Made by a program: the position numbers and the translations under genes
Shown: positions 58,850 to 64,000 of the stretch, piece after piece
How the letters are laid out: each line of letters begins with the position of its first letter
How positions within the stretch are numbered: position 1 is the stretch's first letter
The notes under the pieces: generated by a model
Seen by the model: only the letters and a program-made list of their open reading frames with translations
Databases searched by the model: none
Told to the model about the DNA's origin: nothing
NCBI GenBank assembly: GCA_030427925.1
Contig: JAUICJ010000006.1
Location: forward strand, 55,863-119,862
Reading direction: 5' to 3'
From: Bacteroidia bacterium
Lineage (GTDB): Bacteria; Bacteroidota; Bacteroidia; Flavobacteriales_D; Sanyastnellaceae
DNA: 64,000 bases

Positions 58850-60574
58850 TTAAGGCCAAATCACCGTCCCGCGCCAAGCGCTCACATTCCCCGCTTCATC
58901 GCGCGCCTCAACCAGCACTTCCTGGCGTTCACCGGGGAGGTGTCGCCCGTCTTCAAGGAGGTAAAAAGCGCGGTCCTTTTTGGGGTCCCAATGCAGGCGC
59001 ATCCAGCACCCCTCCACCCACGCTTCCACCTCCGCGACGCCGCTGAAATCGTCCGTCACCTCGAATTGAAGGGCCTCCATGCGCGGGTTCTCCGGCAGGC
59101 CGCTGGGCCGGCTGTTCCGGATGGCGATGCGCGGACCGATGGTGTCGCACGCCGCTCGATACAAGCCGAGGTTGCGCGTGGTGAACCGAATGCCTCCTCC
59201 CGCGAGCAACCGAGCGGGCTCCACCCGAAAGGACTCCCCCTCCTCCACCTGCACCGCGACGTGGCCACGCACCCCACACCCCGCATTCTCCGGCAACTCA
59301 ACGCTGATGGCCTTGCGAACGGGCAAGGACTCGGACCCGATGTACCAACCGCCCCCCGCAGCGGCATGGCAGGGAAACCACGCATCGTCGTAAAAGGCAT
59401 CCTTCGGAACGTCGACCCGAAGGCCCGTGGAATCGGAAAAAGACCAATCGGTGTCGTAGCGAAGCAAGGCGCCCGGCGGCCGTTCGTCCTCAGATGCGGG
59501 GGCTTGCACCGCCCCGATGAGCCGCACGGTGCGCTCGACCGCGTTGCCGTGCACGTCCTCGACGAACACGTGGACGGAACGCTCCACGCCCGGAAGCACC
59601 TCGATGATGCCGCTCCGCGTGGTGCGATCGTAAATGGGCAACCGGTTGCCGGGAAGCCGGTGCATGCGGTGCACCTGCTTGCGCTCGCGTGACCAAACCG
59701 GATAGTACGCGTGGGCATTCATGTCCCGCGCCACACTGAAGTCCAACGTATCCAGGGACGCTTCGAACCACGGAACGCTGTCCAGCGCAACCGCCATTCG
59801 GTACACGCCGCACACGTTGTTCGCACCGGACAGCCGGTCGAAGGCTTCCACCGCCACGCGGACCCTACCGGACACCTGAACGCGGTTGATGTCCCCATCG
59901 AGCCGCACCGGCGTGGATCGCCCGTCCACCGTGGCCCCTGGTTCCGGCAACAGCCAAACCGCATCGAGTCGCGGCGCGCGGTTATCTGCCACATCGAAAT
60001 CCCAAAGCAACGGGTTGATGGGGCGCTGCGTGGCCGTTTCCCGGATCTCGAAATGCAAGTGCGGTCCACCTGAACTGCCCGAATTGCCGCTCCACCCCAG
60101 GGTGTCGCCCGCCTTGAAGGTGAAAGCACGGCGGGGAGCGGCATCCCATTCGTTCTCCTCAGACCGGTATTGCTCCTCGCACAACCACGTCGAAATCGGC
60201 TCGGCAAAACGCTGCAAGTGCGCGTAAACGGAAGTCAGCCCATCCGGTGAGGACAGGTACAGCGCGTTTCCGTAGCCATACGGACCCGTTCGAACGCGAG
60301 ACACCACGCCATCCGTGGCCGCGAGGACGGGGAGGCCTTCGCGACCCAGCGTCTTGAAATCGAGGCCCGTGTGGAAGTGGTTGGAACGGAGTTCGCCGAA
60401 ATTGCCGGCGAGCACGAGGGGAATGTTCAAGGGGGGAACGAGGCCGGTGCGGGCGGGCTCGCCGCCGCGAATGCGGGACGGGGTTTGGCCTACAACCCAC
60501 GTGCTTTGCAGTGCAATGGCACTGAACAACAGCGCAACCCCGACGTGCTTTCCCAACCGAATCAATGCCTTCAT
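58850..60574 (-). CDS. M23-family (LytM) metallopeptidase
   Basis: The 574-residue protein has a signal peptide (MKALIRLGKHVGVALLFSAI). The LytM zinc site is seen in the segments NHFHTGLDF (HxxxD) and GPHLHFEI (HxH). The residues after about 220 form several beta-rich domains with few clues. The enzyme probably cuts peptidoglycan cross-bridges in the periplasm or acts as an activator. The ATG at 60574 begins the signal peptide; the frame continues to 60709 across an upstream gene start. Confidence 0.93.
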   Translation of the reverse strand: MKALIRLGKHVGVALLFSAIALQSTWVVGQTPSRIRGGEPARTGLVPPLNIPLVLAGNFGELRSNHFHTGLDFKTLGREGLPVLAATDGVVSRVRTGPYGYGNALYLSSPDGLTSVYAHLQRFAEPISTWLCEEQYRSEENEWDAAPRRAFTFKAGDTLGWSGNSGSSGGPHLHFEIRETATQRPINPLLWDFDVADNRAPRLDAVWLLPEPGATVDGRSTPVRLDGDINRVQVSGRVRVAVEAFDRLSGANNVCGVYRMAVALDSVPWFEASLDTLDFSVARDMNAHAYYPVWSRERKQVHRMHRLPGNRLPIYDRTTRSGIIEVLPGVERSVHVFVEDVHGNAVERTVRLIGAVQAPASEDERPPGALLRYDTDWSFSDSTGLRVDVPKDAFYDDAWFPCHAAAGGGWYIGSESLPVRKAISVELPENAGCGVRGHVAVQVEEGESFRVEPARLLAGGGIRFTTRNLGLYRAACDTIGPRIAIRNSRPSGLPENPRMEALQFEVTDDFSGVAEVEAWVEGCWMRLHWDPKKDRAFYLLEDGRHLPGERQEVLVEARDEAGNVSAWRGTVIWP

Positions 60575-60594
60575 TTTGTGAACAGGTTCGATGG

Positions 60595-60602
60595 CAAAAC
60601 TA
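60595..60602 (-). promoter_or_regulatory. -7 box of the M23 gene
   Basis: Reads TAGTTTTG on the minus strand, an exact TAnnTTTG match, 20 bases before the ATG at 60574. Confidence 0.55.
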
Positions 60603-60649
60603 ACGGCGAAGCCCCTGAATTTCGTCGCCTCCACCTGTGGGAAATTCCC

Positions 60650-60657
60650 TACTTTTG
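60650..60657 (+). promoter_or_regulatory. -7 box of the coiled-coil/zapA/rny operon
   Basis: Reads TACTTTTG, an exact TAnnTTTG match, 20 bases before the ATG at 60678. Confidence 0.6.
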
Positions 60658-60677
60658 TAAGGATTCGAAATCCTGTC

Positions 60678-61043
60678 ATGCCATCCACCCCCGCCGATTC
60701 ACACCGCACCGACCGCGAAGCCTTGGAACTGCTTTTGCAGCATTCGCAGCGGTTGCTCGCTCAATTTGAGCGGCTGAAATCGGAACACGAGGTGGTGGTG
60801 CAGCGTGCACGGACTTCAGCGGAAAACGTGGTGCGCCTTCAAGGCGAAGTGGATGCGCTCAAAGCCGAGCGCAACGAGTTGAACGCGGCGCTTCAGGCCG
60901 CTGCCACTGCATCGACGCGACAGGAGGTCGAATCGAACTCAACATATTCTCAACCCGACCCGACCTCGGCCGCATTGCCGAAGGAAGTCATCAATGAAAT
61001 CGTGCAGGAAATCGATGCGTGCATCGCCCTGCTTCAACGCTGA
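60678..61043 (+). CDS. Small coiled-coil protein upstream of zapA
   Basis: The 121-residue protein is mainly helical, with a coiled coil at about 20-75 (LAQFERLKSEHEVVVQRA, LQGEVDALKAERNELNAAL), a low-complexity linker, and a C-terminal helix PKEVINEIVQEIDACIALLQ. Bacteroidota often have a small coiled-coil gene just upstream of zapA, possibly a ZapB-like partner (inference). Two bases separate it from zapA. Confidence 0.75.
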   Translation: MPSTPADSHRTDREALELLLQHSQRLLAQFERLKSEHEVVVQRARTSAENVVRLQGEVDALKAERNELNAALQAAATASTRQEVESNSTYSQPDPTSAALPKEVINEIVQEIDACIALLQR

Positions 61044-61045
61044 AC

Positions 61046-61330
61046 ATGGAAACGATTCGCTTGGACATCGCTGGACGCACTTATCCCCTTTCTGTACCGG
61101 AATCCGAAGCGGACGGTCTGAAACGGGCCGCTGAAGCCGTGTCCCATCAAGTGGACCGCTTCCGGGAGCAATACCAGGTCCAAGACCGCGGAGATTTATT
61201 GGCCATGACCGCCTTGCACTTCGCAACGCGCAAGCCCGCTCCGAACGAAGCCCCTCCCATCAGCGATGAAAACGAACGCCGTTTGACCGACCTCCTTGCG
61301 CGCATGGACGCTGCCTTGTCCGGGTCCTGA
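61046..61330 (+). CDS. zapA: Cell division protein ZapA
   Basis: ZapA bundles FtsZ filaments at the division ring. The 94-residue protein shows METIRLDIAGRTYPLSVPESE, then the helix GLKRAAEAVSHQVDRFREQY and LLAMTALHFA. The frame extends to 61019, but the ATG at 61046 starts the conserved domain. rny follows nine bases later, a pairing common in Bacteroidota. Confidence 0.9.
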   Translation: METIRLDIAGRTYPLSVPESEADGLKRAAEAVSHQVDRFREQYQVQDRGDLLAMTALHFATRKPAPNEAPPISDENERRLTDLLARMDAALSGS

Positions 61331-61339
61331 ACACATTCC

Positions 61340-62881
61340 ATGGACCCCATATCAATTGCGCTTGGTTCTGCGATCGGAATCGCAGCTGGTGGCGCTGGAG
61401 GATACCTCCTCTTCAGCCGAGTTCTGACAAAACGCAGTGAAACCATCCTCGCCGAGGCCGAACTGAAGGGCGAGAACATCAAGGAGAAGAAAATCCTTCA
61501 AGCGAAGGAAAAGTTTTTGGCCTTGAAGGAGCAGCACGCTCAAGAAATCAAGGAGCGTTCTGCGAAAATCGAAGAGCGCGAAGAACGCATTCGCCAAGAT
61601 AAGAGCAAGGTGCAGAAGGAGTTGCAATCCCTTGACGCCCGCAAAAAAGGCCTGACACGCGACGAGGAAAAAGTGGCCCAGCGCCTAGAGGCCCTGCAGA
61701 ACAAGACGCAGGAACTCGATAAGGAGCGCCAAAAAGCCGTCGACCTGCTCGAGCAGATCGCCTCCATGACCGCCGATGAGGCGAAAGCTGCACTCCGCGA
61801 GCAAGTCGTCCAAGACGCCAAGGTCCTCGCGAACCAACAGGTTCAGGAAATCCTCGACGACGCAAAAACGAAGGCGAACCAGGAAGCGAAGAAGATCGTC
61901 ATTCAGACCATTCAACGCGTGGCCACCGAACACAGCGTGGAAAATTCGGTGTCGGTGTTCAACATCTCGAACGACGACGTGAAAGGCCGCATCATCGGCC
62001 GCGAAGGACGGAACATCCGCGCCCTCGAAGCCGCAACCGGTGTCGAGTTCATCGTGGACGACACGCCGGAGGCCATCATCCTCAGCTGCTTCGACCCGGT
62101 GCGCCGGGAAATCGCTCGTTTGTCCTTGCACCAACTCGTCACCGACGGCCGCATCCACCCCGCCCGCATCGAAGAGGTGGTCGCCAAGGTCACGAAGAAG
62201 ATCGAGGAGGAAATCCGGGAAATCGGGAAGCGGACGTGCATCGATTTGGGCATCCACAACATGAAGGGCGAGCTGATGCGCATGGTGGGCCGCATGAAGT
62301 ACCGGTCGTCGTATGGCCAAAACCTGCTCCAGCACAGCCGCGAGGTCGCCAACCTCTGCGCCACGATGGCCGCCGAACTCGGCCTCGACGCGAAGGCGGC
62401 CAAGCGCGCCGGCCTGTTGCACGACATCGGAAAGGTGAGCGACGAAGAAAGCGAGTTGCCGCACGCGTTGCTCGGCATGAAGCTCGCCGAACGCTTCGGC
62501 GAACGCCCGGACATCTGCAACGCCATCGGTGCCCACCACGACGAAATCGAAATGACGACCCTGTTGTCCCCCATCATCCAGGTGTGTGACGCCATTTCGG
62601 GCGCGCGGCCGGGAGCCCGGCGGGAGATGGTCGAGGCGTACATCCAGCGGTTGCGGGATTTGGAGAACCTCGCCCTCGAATACCCTGGGGTCACGAAGAG
62701 CTTCGCCATCCAAGCGGGTCGCGAGTTGCGCGTCATGGTCGAGAGCGACGAGGTCAGCGACGACATGGCCGACCAGCTCTCGTTCGACATCTCGCAGCGC
62801 ATCATGAACGAGATGACGTACCCGGGCCAAGTGAAGATCACGGTCATCCGGGAAAAGCGTTCCGTGAACTACGCGCGCTGA
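61340..62881 (+). CDS. rny: Ribonuclease Y
   Basis: RNase Y is a membrane-anchored endonuclease that starts decay of mRNA. The 513-residue protein has an N-terminal membrane helix (about 5-26), a long coiled coil (about 35-190), a KH domain with [13 protein letters not shown] (216-228), and an HD domain whose metal motif is HDIGK (361-365). The family length is 500-530. It is third in the operon with the coiled-coil gene and zapA. The flippase gene begins four bases after its stop. Confidence 0.97.
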   Translation: MDPISIALGSAIGIAAGGAGGYLLFSRVLTKRSETILAEAELKGENIKEKKILQAKEKFLALKEQHAQEIKERSAKIEEREERIRQDKSKVQKELQSLDARKKGLTRDEEKVAQRLEALQNKTQELDKERQKAVDLLEQIASMTADEAKAALREQVVQDAKVLANQQVQEILDDAKTKANQEAKKIVIQTIQRVATEHSVENSVSVFNISNDDVKGRIIGREGRNIRALEAATGVEFIVDDTPEAIILSCFDPVRREIARLSLHQLVTDGRIHPARIEEVVAKVTKKIEEEIREIGKRTCIDLGIHNMKGELMRMVGRMKYRSSYGQNLLQHSREVANLCATMAAELGLDAKAAKRAGLLHDIGKVSDEESELPHALLGMKLAERFGERPDICNAIGAHHDEIEMTTLLSPIIQVCDAISGARPGARREMVEAYIQRLRDLENLALEYPGVTKSFAIQAGRELRVMVESDEVSDDMADQLSFDISQRIMNEMTYPGQVKITVIREKRSVNYAR

Positions 62882-62885
62882 TTCC

Positions 62886-64000
62886 ATGAGCGGACACGAG
62901 CTGCCGCGGTTTGCAGACTCCGTGCGTTGGCAAAGCATCAACGTGGGGGCGCAGGTCGTGTTGCAGCTCGTGTTCATTTGGGCCCTGGCGCGGCTGTTGA
63001 CGCCCGCGGACTTCGGCGTGATGTCGATTGCGCTTGTGGTCGTGGGCTTCGTGGAGATTTTTGCCCAAATCGGCATCGGGCCGTCCATCGTGCAGAAGGC
63101 GACGCTGGCGGCGGACGACTTGCGGACGGCGGGGCTGTTTTCGGTGGCCCTCGGGGCCGTTTTTTATGCGGGGTTGTGGGCGGCGGCGCCCGCGGTGGGC
63201 GCGTGGTACAGCGATGCGCTGCTGAGCGACGTGTTGCGGGTGATTGCGCTGAGCTTCATCCTGGGCGGTGTGGCGGTCGTGCCGCGGAGTTATTTGGTGC
63301 GCCAAATGGCGTTTAAGCGCCTGTTCGTCGGGGCGATGGCCGGGATGCTGATCGGGAATTTTGGGGTCGGGCTGTTGCTGGCTTGGCAAGGCGTGGGGGT
63401 GTGGGCGTACGTGGCGGCGTTGCTGGCCCAAAATTTCGTGCTGGGGCTGGTCTATTGGGGCTTCACGTGGCGGGCCAGCCGCGGGGGGCGCTGGAGCGGG
63501 GCGGCGTTGCGGGCGATGCTCGGGTATGGCGGGCGGAGCACGTTGTACAACTTCGCGACCTACGCGGCGAGCAAGGCCGACACCGTCATCGTGGGGCGGT
63601 TTGCGACGCAGGGTGCGGGCGGCTGGACGGCCACGGGCTTGTACGACCGGGCGGTGTCGCTGATGGGGCTGCCGATCACGCTGCTGGGCAAGTTGAGTGA
63701 CAGCGTGCTGTTTTCGGGGATGTCGAAGATGCAGTCGGATGAGGAGGCGCTGCGGCGGACCGTTTCGCAGGCGACGCAATGGCTCGGCATGGCGGTCTTT
63801 CCCGGAGCCGTGTGGTTGTGGGCGATGGCGGACGAGGTGACGGTGCTGTACTTGGGGCCGGACTTCGCGGCGGCGGCGCCGATTGCGGCGATTTTGTTTC
63901 TGGGGGTGCCGTTCCGGTCGTTGACGAAGGTGGGCGACGCCGTGGTGCGGGCGAAGGACGTGCTGTGGGCGGGGTTGGTTTGGAAGGGCGTGTTCCTGGG
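62886..64000 (+). CDS. Wzx-like polysaccharide flippase (3' end outside window)
   Basis: The frame is open from the ATG at 62886 to the right edge, giving 371 codons. It has about nine to ten membrane helices seen so far, starting RFADSVRWQSINVGAQVVLQLVFIWALARLL (in part) and TPADFGVMSIALVVVGF, the typical opening of PST/MOP-family lipid-linked oligosaccharide exporters. FAQIGIGPSIVQK and GYGGRSTLYNFATYAASKADTVIVGRF (in part) are further marks. It likely flips lipid-linked sugar units for the surface polysaccharide suggested by the genes at 30879-32695 and 53636-54975. Confidence 0.9.
   Translation, partial: MSGHELPRFADSVRWQSINVGAQVVLQLVFIWALARLLTPADFGVMSIALVVVGFVEIFAQIGIGPSIVQKATLAADDLRTAGLFSVALGAVFYAGLWAAAPAVGAWYSDALLSDVLRVIALSFILGGVAVVPRSYLVRQMAFKRLFVGAMAGMLIGNFGVGLLLAWQGVGVWAYVAALLAQNFVLGLVYWGFTWRASRGGRWSGAALRAMLGYGGRSTLYNFATYAASKADTVIVGRFATQGAGGWTATGLYDRAVSLMGLPITLLGKLSDSVLFSGMSKMQSDEEALRRTVSQATQWLGMAVFPGAVWLWAMADEVTVLYLGPDFAAAAPIAAILFLGVPFRSLTKVGDAVVRAKDVLWAGLVWKGVFL

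Noticed and set aside
61685..63088. Minus-strand open frame of 467 codons opposite rny
   Set aside because: Shadow of the ribonuclease Y gene, rich in His, Asp and Val, with no motif.

Overview
The window is a dense, high-GC chromosomal segment of a Bacteroidota bacterium, most likely a marine member of Flavobacteriia or a neighbouring class. The evidence is a type IX secretion (T9SS) plug protein, secreted proteins with T9SS sorting tails, a complete Na+-NQR operon, BshC of bacillithiol synthesis, a DUF5916 protein, ribonuclease Y next to zapA, and promoters of the Bacteroidota form TAnnTTTG. I saw no rRNA, tRNA, CRISPR array, insertion sequence or prophage. No gap between genes exceeds about 210 bases.

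Layout. 1-4608 is the 5' part of a giant secreted repeat protein that runs off the left edge. 4775-8022 holds ffh-folD-ribD. 8000-17741 holds a PadR/PspC pair, a drug/metabolite transporter, an M1 peptidase, mazG with a GIN-domain protein, a PagL-like outer-membrane protein and a second secreted Cys-module protein. 17819-25119 is the Na+-pump block: nqrABCDEF-apbE on the minus strand, with a small NqrM-like maturation protein converging on it. 25201-35666 mixes the T9SS plug, apaG, a short-chain dehydrogenase, a glycosyltransferase, a secreted beta-lactamase-fold enzyme, a Crp-type regulator, an aminotransferase with an initiating sugar transferase, a transglutaminase-like protein, rhomboid and dnaN. 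35870-47198 carries a heptosyltransferase-like gene, ruvX, bshC, a T9SS type-B cargo, a sigma/anti-sigma/secreted-protein set, an ACMSD-like decarboxylase, a solute-binding lipoprotein and an ABC exporter. 47206-58847 has a choice-of-anchor-B secreted protein, a TIGR01777 epimerase with photolyase, a CoA-transferase, a lytic transglycosylase, rfbC with a Wza-like exporter, and a GNAT-mltG-DUF5916 run. 58850-64000 holds an M23 peptidase, a coiled-coil protein, zapA, rny and the start of a Wzx-like flippase.

Themes. Cell-envelope and export functions dominate: surface polysaccharide genes in four places, peptidoglycan hydrolases, T9SS machinery and T9SS cargo. Genes are packed tightly, with many 4-base ATGA/GTGA overlaps and convergent genes that overlap at their 3' ends.

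Most notable observations. (1) About fifteen genes have a TAnnTTTG-like box ending only 3-5 bases before the start codon, which predicts widespread leaderless transcripts. (2) A perfect 14-bp hairpin that looks like a terminator lies inside the coding sequence of the GT9 gene, exactly where the protein reads HKKCPEGHFLC. (3) The giant secreted protein contains four copies of an unnamed domain of about 180 residues separated by Cys-rich modules. (4) Two other secreted proteins end in a dockerin-like Asp-rich segment with a terminal Cys instead of a recognisable T9SS tail.
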